Source of the DNA: Sulfidibacter corallicola | Lineage (GTDB): Bacteria > Acidobacteriota > Holophagae > Acanthopleuribacterales > Acanthopleuribacteraceae | Direction of reading: 5' to 3' | Assembly: GCF_017498545.1 (NCBI RefSeq) | Contig: NZ_CP071793.1 | Span: forward strand, 10,534,256-10,598,255 | Length of the DNA: 64,000 nucleotides | Part shown: in pieces, positions 43,557 to 52,661 of the stretch | Layout of the letters: each line of letters begins with the position of its first letter | How positions within the stretch are numbered: the stretch's first letter is position 1 | The notes under the pieces: model-generated | What the model was told of the DNA's origin: nothing | Database searches by the model: none | What the model saw: the letters and a program-made list of their open reading frames with translations, nothing else | Translations under genes and position numbers: made by a program

Positions 43557-44735
43557 ATGCCGCTATTCACCTTCTCTGCAATCAATGCCTCTGGTCGCGA
43601 GGTTTCGGGCTGGACACACGCCGCGGACAGCGCAGCTCTGCAGCAGCGTTGTCAGACCAAGGGCTGGTCCCTGCTGTCCGCTCGGCCTTTGACCTGGCGC
43701 CAGGGTTTGGACCTCGACAAAAAGTGCCGCCTTTTCTCGGAACTGGGTGCGCTTCTGGAGGCCGACGTGGCGCTCAACGATGCCCTCGACCTCCTCTCCC
43801 TGGAAACGGCGCAGGAACAAGGACTCCTCCAAACCTGGAAAACCGGCATCCAGGCGGGAAAACCCCTGTCCCGCTGCATTCGGGAGAGCAACCCGCACGA
43901 AGATCACCTGGTCCTGAAAATGTTGGAGGTCGGCGAAGCCTCCGGCGAGCTGGGCACGGCCGCCCTCCAAATCGCACGGTACTACGAGGCCCTTTCCCGC
44001 ATCCGTTCGAAAGTGGTCACCGCACTGATGTATCCCTGCCTCGTGCTCGTCGTTACCATCGCCGCAGTGGCGGTGCTCACGCTGTACGTCATTCCGATGT
44101 TCCTCACGTTGTTCGCCCGCTATCTGTTGGAACTCCCTCTGGCGACCCGAATTCTCACGGCCACGACCGATTTCTTCGGCTCGGGTGGATGGCTGATATT
44201 GCCGGCTTCGGCAGCTCTCGTGCTCTTCGGCCGCCATCGCGGCTGGCACCGCCGCCCCTGGTTTTTCCAGGTGATCGACCGGATTCCCTTCCTGGGCCCC
44301 TTTCTCCGCACCCTCCGCATCCTGAACGTCACCCAGAGCCTGGCCAACCTGTTGACCGCCCAAGTGCGCATTCACGAGGCCGTCCACCTGCTCGTGGGCC
44401 TGACCCCCGACCCGCGCCTCGACCGGGAACTCTCCCAGGTCGCCGAGCGCGTGCTCAAGGGCGACGCGCTCTCGGCGGCGATGCGTGGCCGCAACCTGCT
44501 CCCCGAAAGAGAGCTGCGGCTCGTCCGCATCGGCGAGGAAACGGGGCGGCTGGCCGACCCGTTCCACTTCCTGGCCGAGCAATACCAAAACCGGCTCTGG
44601 CGCTCATTGGACCGCTTCACCAGTTTGTTCGAACCGCTGCTGATCGTTTTTCTGAGCTTGGTCATCGGCGGCATCCTGATCGCACTCTACGTGCCACTTT
44701 TCGATATTCTCAGCGGCGCCACTTTCCGCCATTAA
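43557..44735 (+). CDS. gspF: Type II secretion inner-membrane platform protein GspF
   Basis: The 392-aa protein has the two-domain GspF/PilC layout. The first T2SSF domain has KMLEVGEASGELGTA and its membrane segment (about residues 160-190). The second domain, LVRIGEETGRLADPFHFLAE, ends in LLIVFLSLVIGGILIALYVP. GspF forms the platform that the ATPase GspE drives to push pseudopilins. It is the first gene of the operon, with a weak ribosome binding site. A long frame in another register covers this gene and is a shadow. PilC of type IV pili is the alternative, but the neighbours favour T2SS or a T2SS/T4P hybrid. Confidence 0.92.
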   Translation: MPLFTFSAINASGREVSGWTHAADSAALQQRCQTKGWSLLSARPLTWRQGLDLDKKCRLFSELGALLEADVALNDALDLLSLETAQEQGLLQTWKTGIQAGKPLSRCIRESNPHEDHLVLKMLEVGEASGELGTAALQIARYYEALSRIRSKVVTALMYPCLVLVVTIAAVAVLTLYVIPMFLTLFARYLLELPLATRILTATTDFFGSGGWLILPASAALVLFGRHRGWHRRPWFFQVIDRIPFLGPFLRTLRILNVTQSLANLLTAQVRIHEAVHLLVGLTPDPRLDRELSQVAERVLKGDALSAAMRGRNLLPERELRLVRIGEETGRLADPFHFLAEQYQNRLWRSLDRFTSLFEPLLIVFLSLVIGGILIALYVPLFDILSGATFRH

Positions 44736-44812
44736 GTCATGAGGGCGCCTCTGTGCCGTCGGTACATCTTGCCGATCGGCACCGGCACCGCCCGCCCCGA
44801 GGAGTACGACTC

Positions 44813-45229
44813 ATGTCCCAAGGTCCCTTTTCCAAATCCCGTCGTCAGCATCCGATACTCGGATTCACGCTCACGGAGTTGCTGGTGGTCATCATTCTGG
44901 TCGGGCTTTTGGCGGCCCTGGCCATTCCCAAATTCGGCAAAACCACCGATCAGGCCATGGAACTGGAGGCCCGACTCGCCCTTGAAAAGGTCTACCAACT
45001 CCAAAATATCCATTACCTGAAGAACAAGAAGTACAGCGCCGACCTGGACCAACTGGGCTTCGAGCAAGAGGAACTGATCGACGACCAGGGCAACGGCCGG
45101 GCCCGGTACCTGATCGTGATCGAACGCGCCGACGAAAACAGCTACACCGCCAGAGCGCTGCCCCAGGTCAAGGACCTCGCCGCGTTTTCCATGGACCACA
45201 CCGGCAAGATTCAAGAAGAGGCCCGATGA
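44813..45229 (+). CDS. gspG: Pseudopilin, GspG-like
   Basis: The 138-aa protein starts at ATG 44813, 8 nt after GAGGAG. It has the prepilin cleavage/methylation motif GFTLTELLVVIILVGLLAAL (cut after G17, E at mature position 5) and a C-terminal domain with YQLQNIHYLKNKKYSADLDQ. Size and motif fit the major pseudopilin, although a general type IV pilin-like assignment is possible. A prepilin peptidase is needed for processing, and none is encoded in the window. Its stop overlaps gspE (ATGA). Confidence 0.82.
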   Translation: MSQGPFSKSRRQHPILGFTLTELLVVIILVGLLAALAIPKFGKTTDQAMELEARLALEKVYQLQNIHYLKNKKYSADLDQLGFEQEELIDDQGNGRARYLIVIERADENSYTARALPQVKDLAAFSMDHTGKIQEEAR

Positions 45230-46608
45230 CCACCGATCTCACCCAGATGTTCGCGCCGGGCTTTCTGGAAAAACACCGCCTGAAGCTCCATCACACCGAC
45301 GCGGGGCTGCACGCCTTTGCCGTGAACCGGCTCTCCGAACCGCTGGAGCACTGGCTGCTCTTTCTGTCCGAAGGCCGTTTGGAACTGACCTACCTGGACG
45401 AAACGGCCTGGGCGCGCATCGATCACCCCGAAGCGCAGGAATCCCATCAGGATGGCGACGAGAAAATCGTGCGCTGGGTCCAGGAACTGCTGACCGAAGC
45501 CGTCACGACCGGTGCGAGCGACATCCACGTCGAGCCGCGCACCCACCGCGTCCAGGTCCGCTTCCGCCAGGATGGTCGGCTGCAGGTGGTGCGAGACTTC
45601 GGGCTGGAGTATCGCGATGAATTGATCTCGCGCGTCAAGGTGCTGGCCGACCTGGACATCGCCGAAAAACGCCGCCCCCAGGACGGCAAAATTCAAATCA
45701 CCGTTCGTGGCCGGGCCGTGGACTTTCGCGTCTCGACCATACCCACGGGAAAAGGCGAAAAGCTGGTGATCCGGGTCTTGGACCAAAGCCAAGGGCAGTG
45801 GCAACTGGAAAAGCTGGGCATGCCGGAGCCGATCGAAGCGGCCGTTCGCGAGGGCATCGGACGCCCTCACGGACTCGTGCTGGTCACCGGCCCCACCGGT
45901 TCCGGCAAAACCACCACCCTGTACGCCGCCCTCCAGGAAATCAAGAACGACCAGCTCAACATCATGACCATCGAAGATCCGATCGAGTACCAGATCGACG
46001 GGCTCAACCAATCCCAAGTCAGGCCGGCACTGGGTTACGGGTTCAGCGACGCGCTGCGCAGCTTTCTGCGCCAGGATCCCAACGTCATCATGGTCGGCGA
46101 GATTCGCGACGGGGAAACCGCCGACATGTCGATTCGCGCTTCGCTCACCGGTCACCTGGTGCTCTCGACCCTTCATACCAACACGGCCCCCGGTGCCGTT
46201 CCACGGCTGATCGACATCGGCGCCGAACCGTACCTGGTGGCCTCGGCACTCCACCTGGTGGTGGCCCAACGCCTGGTGCGGCGCCTTTGTCCCGACTGCA
46301 AGGCCGAGGATACGCGCAGTGCCGACACGATCCGCAAATACGACTTGCCCGCGGAAGCCTCCGAAACCTTTTGGAACGGAAGAGATTGTCCGCGGTGCCA
46401 ACAGACTGGGTATCGAGGCCGATGTGGCGTATTCGAAGCCTTCACCATCAACGACGCGATTCGCGACGCAATTCACGACCGCAAGCCGGAACCGGAGCTT
46501 CGACGGCTTGCCTCCGATTACCAACCCATGGTGAGACACGGCCTTGCACTTGCCGCCAGGGGCTTGACCAGCCTGGACGAACTGTTGCGCGAAATCGTGC
46601 TGCTGTAG
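45226..46608 (+). CDS. gspE: Type II secretion/type IV pilus ATPase GspE
   Basis: This 460-aa hexameric ATPase powers pseudopilus assembly. Motifs: SDIHVEPRTHRVQVRFRQDG (N2 domain), Walker A GPTGSGKT from residue 222, the Asp-box EDPIEYQIDGLNQ, Walker B IMVGEIRD with E292, and the His box LTGHLVLSTLHTN. The zinc tetracysteine CPDC ... CPRC lies near residues 355-391. The N-terminal N1 domain is short compared with the ~500-aa classical GspE. It overlaps gspG by 4 bp, and 44 bp separate it from gspD. Confidence 0.94.
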   Translation: MTTDLTQMFAPGFLEKHRLKLHHTDAGLHAFAVNRLSEPLEHWLLFLSEGRLELTYLDETAWARIDHPEAQESHQDGDEKIVRWVQELLTEAVTTGASDIHVEPRTHRVQVRFRQDGRLQVVRDFGLEYRDELISRVKVLADLDIAEKRRPQDGKIQITVRGRAVDFRVSTIPTGKGEKLVIRVLDQSQGQWQLEKLGMPEPIEAAVREGIGRPHGLVLVTGPTGSGKTTTLYAALQEIKNDQLNIMTIEDPIEYQIDGLNQSQVRPALGYGFSDALRSFLRQDPNVIMVGEIRDGETADMSIRASLTGHLVLSTLHTNTAPGAVPRLIDIGAEPYLVASALHLVVAQRLVRRLCPDCKAEDTRSADTIRKYDLPAEASETFWNGRDCPRCQQTGYRGRCGVFEAFTINDAIRDAIHDRKPEPELRRLASDYQPMVRHGLALAARGLTSLDELLREIVLL

Positions 46609-46652
46609 ACCCCAATGCCCGACCGTTTCCGATCAAGAAGGAAGTTGACACG

Positions 46653-48914
46653 ATGATTTGGCTCCTGCTCATGAGCTGCCTGGGGTGGCAAAACCCTCCG
46701 AACCAAGCGGTGACCGAGGTGCACCCGTTCCTCCCGCCCGAAACCAACCAGGAATTCACCCTGGAAATCCGGGGCAAGGGCAACGAGCGGCGCTTCCAGA
46801 TCATCGCCGAATCGCTGCGTAAGAATTTCGCGCTCAACATCGTGGTGGAAGACAGCGCCAACGTCGTGGTCACGGGGAACTTTTCGGATATTTCGGTCAA
46901 TGAATTTCTGTCGTACGTCTGCGCCACCTACGGCCTCACCTGGCGCCAAACCGGGGACATTTTCCACTTCTACAAGCCCTCGGCACCGGCCTACCAGCTT
47001 GAGGTCCGCTTCGATTCGGAAGCCGGGCACCTGAGCGTCGACGCCAAAGCCGCCCCCCTGACCACCCTGCTCCGCGAGGTCACGCAAAAAACCGGCACCA
47101 ACCTGATCACCATGCCCAATCTGGACACGGCCATCACGGGGTTCGTGGCCGACCTGCCGCTCACCACCGCCTTGACCGCCCTGCTCCGGCCCTATCAGTT
47201 GGTCGTCGTGGAAGAGGAGGGTTTTTTCCAGGTGATCCGCGATTCGGATCCTCCACCCCAACGTGGACCTCGACCCAAACTGGAAGAGAAGCCGCCCGAG
47301 CAAGCCGCACCCGCGGTGACGTTCGACGGCCGGTGGTTTCAGGGTCGGCTAGAGGCACCATCGCTGAGCGAAGCCCTCGAAGCCGCTTCCCGCTTGGCGG
47401 AATCTTCGGTCAAACAGCTCGATGCTCCGGAAGGCGGCGCGGTCGCGCTGACACTGCGCGACGCCAGCTACGAGGATGTGCTCGCCAAGCTGTTTCTGGG
47501 CACGCCCTACAGCTACAAGTTGCGAGACGGCATTTATCTGGTCGGTGCCAAATCGCGGCCGGAACTGACCTCCTCGGAAATGATCGTGGTTCACCACATG
47601 AACGCCCAGAACGTGCTGGCCTACCTGAGCGGCGAAGTGGGCCTCTTCCAGACCTTCGCGCTGCCGGACCGGCCGTCCTATTTCGGCAGCCAGACCCAGA
47701 ACCGGCAAACGCCGTTCGAGCGCCAGAACCGGGCACTCCGATCGGGGCCAGCGACCTCGCCCGTCGTCGGAACGGGAGCCGCGACCCAACCGCGGGTGAG
47801 CCCGCAAGCGCGCAACACGCCGCAGAACATCCGCACCAATTTGGAGATATCCGAGTCGGTGAGCGCCCAGATCACCCTGATCCGCGAGCACAACGCGCTC
47901 CTGGTGACCGCCACTCAGGACGTGATCTCGGAGATCAAATCACGACTGGCCTGGCTGGATAAACCGGTGCCACAGGTGCTGATCCAGGCCCTGGTGGTCG
48001 ACTTCAAGACGGACAACGCCACCGACCTGGGCCTGTCCATCGCCAACGGCGACAACAGTTTTTTCCCGAACCTGGACGTGACCGTCGAGGGCAACCGCGA
48101 ATCGGACGGGAACTTCCGCATCACGCGGCTCCCCTCAAATTTCCTGGTGCGCATCCAGGCCCTGGCGACGGAGGGCAAGGCCCAGATCATCTCCAAACCC
48201 CACATCGCCACGCTCAGCGGTCACGAAGCCTACATCGAAGTGGGCGAAACCCAGTCGATCCTGCTGAGCAGCGAAACGCTGGTCGGGGACGAAAGCCCCA
48301 TCACCCAGGTCACCCAACGCATCGAGACGGTGGAGGCCAACATCTCGCTGCGGGTGATTCCCTGGGTCACCGCCAGCGGCGAGATCACTACTTATATAGA
48401 ACCCGTCTTCAACACCTTTCTCGGCCAAGTGAACGACAACGTGCCGCCGCCGATTTCCACCCGGCGGTTGCAGTCGACGGTGCGCCTCAAAAACGGCCAG
48501 ACCATCATCCTCGGCGGCCTGATCGAAGAAGCCCTGCGCCGCAACTCCACCGGCGTGCCCGGACTCTCGCGTATCCCCTGGTTCGGCCACCTGTTCAAGA
48601 ACATGAACCGGAACTTCACCCAATCGGAACTGGTGATCTACCTGACGCCCTACGTCTACTACGGCGACGAAGAGTCGGTCACGATCATCAAGCATCGCGA
48701 AGGTTTGGATTATCCCCTGGACGTGCGCGAACAGCAGGAACTGATCAAGAAGAAAAAAACCAAGTGGTGGCAGCGCAAGAAGAAAAAGGGCCCACCGCCG
48801 ACCACCTCGAATACCGAGGCCCCGACGGAAGCGCCGACCTCGAAAAAGCCCGCCTCGGAAGAGACCGAAACCGCCACGGGAGAGAGCAGCGATGACGCGC
48901 CTACTGTGGATTGA
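46653..48914 (+). CDS. gspD: Secretin GspD
   Basis: The 753-aa protein starts at ATG 46653 after AAGAAGGAAG. An N0 domain (about residues 30-110) is followed by N1/N2-type repeats and a linker rich in Q, R and P. The secretin domain has VPQVLIQALVVDFKTDNATD, SKPHIATLSGHEAYIEVGET, RLQSTVRLKNGQTIILGGLI and the closing VPGLSRIPWFGHLFK. It forms the outer-membrane channel. The start MIWLLLMSCLGWQ is a very short hydrophobic leader with a lipobox-like LMSC rather than a normal signal peptide. The C-terminal tail is Lys-rich then Thr/Glu-rich, possibly a pilotin or peptidoglycan contact. It overlaps the next gene by 23 bp. Confidence 0.93.
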   Translation: MIWLLLMSCLGWQNPPNQAVTEVHPFLPPETNQEFTLEIRGKGNERRFQIIAESLRKNFALNIVVEDSANVVVTGNFSDISVNEFLSYVCATYGLTWRQTGDIFHFYKPSAPAYQLEVRFDSEAGHLSVDAKAAPLTTLLREVTQKTGTNLITMPNLDTAITGFVADLPLTTALTALLRPYQLVVVEEEGFFQVIRDSDPPPQRGPRPKLEEKPPEQAAPAVTFDGRWFQGRLEAPSLSEALEAASRLAESSVKQLDAPEGGAVALTLRDASYEDVLAKLFLGTPYSYKLRDGIYLVGAKSRPELTSSEMIVVHHMNAQNVLAYLSGEVGLFQTFALPDRPSYFGSQTQNRQTPFERQNRALRSGPATSPVVGTGAATQPRVSPQARNTPQNIRTNLEISESVSAQITLIREHNALLVTATQDVISEIKSRLAWLDKPVPQVLIQALVVDFKTDNATDLGLSIANGDNSFFPNLDVTVEGNRESDGNFRITRLPSNFLVRIQALATEGKAQIISKPHIATLSGHEAYIEVGETQSILLSSETLVGDESPITQVTQRIETVEANISLRVIPWVTASGEITTYIEPVFNTFLGQVNDNVPPPISTRRLQSTVRLKNGQTIILGGLIEEALRRNSTGVPGLSRIPWFGHLFKNMNRNFTQSELVIYLTPYVYYGDEESVTIIKHREGLDYPLDVREQQELIKKKKTKWWQRKKKKGPPPTTSNTEAPTEAPTSKKPASEETETATGESSDDAPTVD

Positions 48915-49962
48915 TCGCAACGGTTGGTCGATCCCGGGTACGGAAGTGGCGGGTTCCTTTTGGGAGGTCGATCCGCTGACCGGGCTCGAGGACTTGATCG
49001 CGCACCAATGCGACGGGCAGCACCTACAAGTCGTGCCGGCGCCGGAGTTTTACGTGAGTCTGATCGATGAAACCGAACCTCCGCGCCCGCCGATGGACGT
49101 GGCTGCCGAGGAGCTGGGCCTGCAACCGGGTGCCTGGCGATTTCAGCGCATCATCTTTGAAACCAGGCAGTTCGTTCTCGTGGTGGCGTCGCCATTCGCC
49201 GCACAGATGGAAGCGCTCCAGGAAACCTACCCGGCGACCCTCACGTTCGCCTGGCTCCCGCTGGAATCTCCCGATGGGCCCCGTGACCAGGTACTGGCCT
49301 GGCGCGATCATTCGTTGCGCGTCACCTTCGATGAGCACGGTTTGCTCCGAAAGTGGTCCTGGAGTCAGGCGGCCGCACCGCCAGGTTCGCAGCGACTGGA
49401 AGACTGGGTTTCCGAATTCACAGGAAGCTGGTGGACGTTCGAAGGGCCCGCCACCACGCTTTGGTCACGCCTCCAACGTACCCAAACCATCCTGGTCCGA
49501 TCACTGGCGGCGGCGGTCGTGCTGGCAGCCATCATGTGGCTCTGGAGCGGGCGCGCCACATCCAAACTGCGGGCGGAACAAACCGCAGCCGAACAGTACG
49601 TGGCCGCCCACAGTGCGGAACTCCAGCACATCGACGCCCTTCAGGAACGCGGCAACACGACTTGGGGCCGGCTGTACCGGATCCAGCGGTTCTCCCGACG
49701 CAACGCTCCGATCTCCAATTGGGTCACCGTGTTGGCCAACGAGGCCGCGGAACGTCACATCACGTGGCAGCGCCTGGACTGGCAGGAGAACCGCTTCACC
49801 CTGGAACTCGAAGGCACCGACCCCACAACTCTGCTCGACTACACCGACCGCATCCGAAACCTCGCCTGGCTGCGCAGCCTCGCCGTCGAGGAATTGACCA
49901 CCGAGAGCCGCCGCTCCGGCACCTCCACGACCGCGGTTCGGCTAGAAGGGGTCCTGCGATGA
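48892..49962 (+). CDS. GspL/PilN-like inner-membrane assembly protein
   Basis: The 356-aa protein has a cytoplasmic N-terminal part (MTRLLWIDRNGWSIPG ...), a single membrane segment (about residues 203-220, AAAVVLAAIMWLW) and a periplasmic C-terminal ferredoxin-like region of the PilN type (ISNWVTVLANEAAERHITWQ). GspL links the ATPase to the inner-membrane platform. The N-terminal actin-like fold of GspL cannot be confirmed by eye. It overlaps gspD at its start and the next gene by ATGA. Confidence 0.7.
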   Translation: MTRLLWIDRNGWSIPGTEVAGSFWEVDPLTGLEDLIAHQCDGQHLQVVPAPEFYVSLIDETEPPRPPMDVAAEELGLQPGAWRFQRIIFETRQFVLVVASPFAAQMEALQETYPATLTFAWLPLESPDGPRDQVLAWRDHSLRVTFDEHGLLRKWSWSQAAAPPGSQRLEDWVSEFTGSWWTFEGPATTLWSRLQRTQTILVRSLAAAVVLAAIMWLWSGRATSKLRAEQTAAEQYVAAHSAELQHIDALQERGNTTWGRLYRIQRFSRRNAPISNWVTVLANEAAERHITWQRLDWQENRFTLELEGTDPTTLLDYTDRIRNLAWLRSLAVEELTTESRRSGTSTTAVRLEGVLR

Positions 49963-50480
49963 TGCCGGCCACCCGTCCTTTCCAGTTGCTGACCTTGCGC
50001 CTGGTCGGGCTGTTCGCCCTTCTGGCGCTGCTGGTGTGGTTCGGCATCGTGCAGCCGATCCGCCAGGTTTCGGAGCAGCGGGGCCAAACCTACGAAGCCC
50101 AAGTCAGGCAGGCCGAAGTGGCCCGGCAACTGGCCGAGCAGGAAGTGTGGGAAACTCTGGACAGTACGCTTCGGGATCAATTGGCCACGGTTCAGGCGGA
50201 GCTGTCGTCCTTCCACCACGAGCAGACCTACATTCGCGATATCCACCAACTCTCGGACCGCCACCAAGTGGCCCTGCGCAAGGTCCACGTGCGCGAGGAC
50301 GCGGCGGGCATCGAGCTCTCGTTCGACGCCGAGGGCTCCTTTGCCGCGCTGGTCGACTTCTGTTACGAGGTGGAAACCCACGCCCTGCCGATCCGCATCG
50401 ATCGACTGCGGGTCGAGCCCAAAGACCGCGCACTACTGGCCCACATGGACCTGCTGATGTGGCAGGAGGCCCAAAAATGA
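49959..50480 (+). CDS. GspM/PilO-like inner-membrane protein
   Basis: The 173-aa protein starts at ATG 49959, overlapping the previous stop as ATGA. It has one N-terminal membrane helix (LRLVGLFALLALLVWFGIV), a coiled coil (about residues 40-95) and a ferredoxin-like end (IELSFDAEGSFAALVDFCYE ... LPIRIDRLRVEP). This is the bitopic layout of GspM and PilO, which pair with the L/N protein in the inner membrane. Confidence 0.72.
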   Translation: MMPATRPFQLLTLRLVGLFALLALLVWFGIVQPIRQVSEQRGQTYEAQVRQAEVARQLAEQEVWETLDSTLRDQLATVQAELSSFHHEQTYIRDIHQLSDRHQVALRKVHVREDAAGIELSFDAEGSFAALVDFCYEVETHALPIRIDRLRVEPKDRALLAHMDLLMWQEAQK

Positions 50481-50980
50481 ACGAACGGGGCCGCATTCTC
50501 CTCTTGATCTTGGTGGCTACCGCGGTATGGGGCTACAACATGCGCCTGCTGTGGACGGACCCATCGGAATCGGAAGACGAAATCCGCACGGACGAGGCCG
50601 CTCCCGAACACGCCTTGCCGGATCTGCACGACCGCATTCGCCTCCTGGCCCAAACCCAGGCGGCGGCAAAATTGGGCGCCACCTGGGAACCGTTTTTCCG
50701 ACAGGATTTGACCGGGTCGGCCGAACCGCCGGTAGAGGAAGAGAAACCCGAAGCGGCACCGCCTCCCAAACCGGTGCCGCCGTTCCGTCTGGAATACACC
50801 GGCTTCATCGAAGGCGACGTCAAGGGCGACGCCCGCGAGCTGTTCATCCTGCGCAGCTCGGAAGGGCTGACCTTCCTTCATCTGGGTGACGAGATCGGCC
50901 CCTGGCAACTCGTGGCCCGCGACGAAGAGAAACTGGTGTTCCAGGACGAGGCGGGCAACCGTCGGGAGTTGCTGCGATGA
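50477..50980 (+). CDS. GspC/PilP-like periplasmic connector
   Basis: The 167-aa protein starts at ATG 50477, 7 nt after CAGGAGG and overlapping the previous stop. It has an N-terminal membrane anchor (RILLLILVATAVWGYNMRL), an acidic and proline-rich linker (EEEKPEAAPPPKPVPP) and a small beta domain with LEYTGFIEGD, FLHLGDEIGPWQLV and LVFQDEAGNRREL. This matches the homology-region fold of GspC/PilP that touches the secretin N0 domain. There is no PDZ domain, so it is shorter than classical GspC. Confidence 0.7.
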   Translation: MNERGRILLLILVATAVWGYNMRLLWTDPSESEDEIRTDEAAPEHALPDLHDRIRLLAQTQAAAKLGATWEPFFRQDLTGSAEPPVEEEKPEAAPPPKPVPPFRLEYTGFIEGDVKGDARELFILRSSEGLTFLHLGDEIGPWQLVARDEEKLVFQDEAGNRRELLR

Positions 50981-51405
50981 GGCGGCCCGGCTTCACCCTG
51001 ATCGAGCTGCAGACTGCGCACTTCCTGGGCTTCACCGTGCTCCTGCTGGCCGGGCTGCTGCTCTTCTACGAAACCGAGCGCCAGATCCGGGTGGATCGCG
51101 AGGTGAAGCTCCGCCTGGCGCTGACGCGCGTCGATGCCACGCTCCAGTGGCAGCTCTGGCGGGCGGAGTCCGTCAGCATCGCGCCCCAAAAGATCACCAT
51201 CGACCTGCGCGACGAAACTTGGGCATTCGGCGGCGACGGCGTGTTCGCCGACGGCATCGACCAATTCACGGGCGAGCCGACCTTGCGCCTGATCGACACC
51301 GAGATCCGGGACGACACCTTGGTGGCATCGTTTACGGCCACCATCGGGGAACAGGCGACCACGGCGCGGTTCCAGTACTACCTGCCCAGCGGGAGTGCGC
51401 CATGA
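50977..51405 (+). CDS. Minor pseudopilin, GspJ/PilW-like
   Basis: The 142-aa protein has the prepilin motif RRPGFTLIELQTAHFLGFTV, with cleavage after G5 and Glu at mature position 5. A beta-rich domain follows. The helix contains QTAHF instead of the usual LLVAI run, so the hydrophobic segment is interrupted. It overlaps its neighbours on both sides by ATGA. In T2SS the J protein sits in the tip complex with I and K. Confidence 0.68.
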   Translation: MRRPGFTLIELQTAHFLGFTVLLLAGLLLFYETERQIRVDREVKLRLALTRVDATLQWQLWRAESVSIAPQKITIDLRDETWAFGGDGVFADGIDQFTGEPTLRLIDTEIRDDTLVASFTATIGEQATTARFQYYLPSGSAP

Positions 51406-52661
51406 GACCCGGTTTTTCCTATGCCGTCGTGCTGGCGGTCCTGTTGCTGCTAACCATCTTTTCGTTCCTGATGCTGGGCCAGTTCCGCATGGTGCACGAG
51501 GTGGAATACCGCTGGTGGGCGCTGGAGCAGGCGACACTGAACAGCTTCAACGCGGTCAACGCCTTCACGCGCGACCTGAACCGAGGGCGTCCCCGCTCGA
51601 AGGGCACCCTGACGTTCACCCCCGAGAACGGGTTCGCATACGAAGCGCTTCCCTTCGGCCCATTTTGGCTGGTCCGTTCGCGGGGCTATGCCGGCGGACA
51701 GGACGTCACCACCGCGCAAGTAGTCGGCAGCGGTTGGCCCCAATACGCCGAAGTGGCGGCCTCGTTGGAGATGGACCCCGAGCAGGTGCGTATCGGCGGT
51801 CAAGTGCGCACCCGTGGCCGTTTCCTGTTCAGCCGTCCGATATCGGAGGATGCCAGGGAGCGCCTCGTAACGCTGGATTCCTTGGGTCAGGGCTCTATCG
51901 ATCAGCCGGATCGGTCCAGGCTGGCCGAACATCTTCAGCGCCAGGACCAACCGGATTGGTTGGAGACGCTTGCGACGTGGTTTCCCGACATCCAGCACCG
52001 GGATCTCTCGGGAACCACGCAATTGCGCAAGTTGCCGGAGGAAACTGAACTATCTTTGTTCGAAGCTACGGATGGGACCAAGATCACCGGAACCGTGAAC
52101 ATCGGCGGCATTTCGTTCTGGCATATCGACGGCGACTTGGTCCTCGAGCGGACCACCGGCTGGCGTGACGTCTGGATCGTGGCCAGTGACGCCATCCGCA
52201 TTCACGGATCGTTCGAGGGCAGCCAGGTTCACTTGGTGGCGCCGGTGATCGACGTTCAGGCCCGCGACTTCGCCTGCGACTCCTGCAGCTTCACCGCCTT
52301 CGATTGGCAGTCCGACGGCCGCAGAGCCGGCGGGCTGAGCCTTTCGGGTGAGGGTTCGTTTTCCGGAGCCCTGGTCGCCCTGGGTCCCGCAGGGCATCTC
52401 GATGGGCGCAAGGCCGGCATCCTGATCTCGCGAAACGTGGACACCCAGGGCCTGATTTGGAGCGCGGGCCGGATCGGCATCCGCGGGCGGCACCAGGGCG
52501 CGATCGTCGCCGATCACTGGGTCACCCAGGACGGCTCCACCAGCTTCCAGGGCCTCGTCAAGGAAATCACCTTGGAACCCTTGCCCGGCCTGTGGTCGCC
52601 CTGGCTGCCGGTATCCCGGCCAACCAGTCGCGTAGTGACCCACTGGGAGGTGTCGCCGTGA
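51402..52661 (+). CDS. Large pseudopilin-like protein at the GspK/PilX position
   Basis: The 419-aa protein starts at ATG 51402 (ATGA overlap). A short MRPGFSYAVVLAVLLLLTIF leader looks like a prepilin-type helix but lacks the Glu at mature position 5, as GspK does. The C-terminal half has repeated strand patterns (SFWHIDGDLVLERTTGWRDV, IRIHGSFEGSQVHLVAPVID, GSFSGALVALGPAGHLDGRK) suggesting a beta-helix rather than the GspK fold. It may cap the pseudopilus tip. Start and position are well supported; family identity is not. Confidence 0.6.
   Translation: MRPGFSYAVVLAVLLLLTIFSFLMLGQFRMVHEVEYRWWALEQATLNSFNAVNAFTRDLNRGRPRSKGTLTFTPENGFAYEALPFGPFWLVRSRGYAGGQDVTTAQVVGSGWPQYAEVAASLEMDPEQVRIGGQVRTRGRFLFSRPISEDARERLVTLDSLGQGSIDQPDRSRLAEHLQRQDQPDWLETLATWFPDIQHRDLSGTTQLRKLPEETELSLFEATDGTKITGTVNIGGISFWHIDGDLVLERTTGWRDVWIVASDAIRIHGSFEGSQVHLVAPVIDVQARDFACDSCSFTAFDWQSDGRRAGGLSLSGEGSFSGALVALGPAGHLDGRKAGILISRNVDTQGLIWSAGRIGIRGRHQGAIVADHWVTQDGSTSFQGLVKEITLEPLPGLWSPWLPVSRPTSRVVTHWEVSP

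Noticed and set aside
43463..45229. 588-codon + strand frame starting before gspF
   Set aside because: Only its last 138 codons (from ATG 44813) are a real pseudopilin. The earlier part is out of register with GspF and lacks protein-like features.
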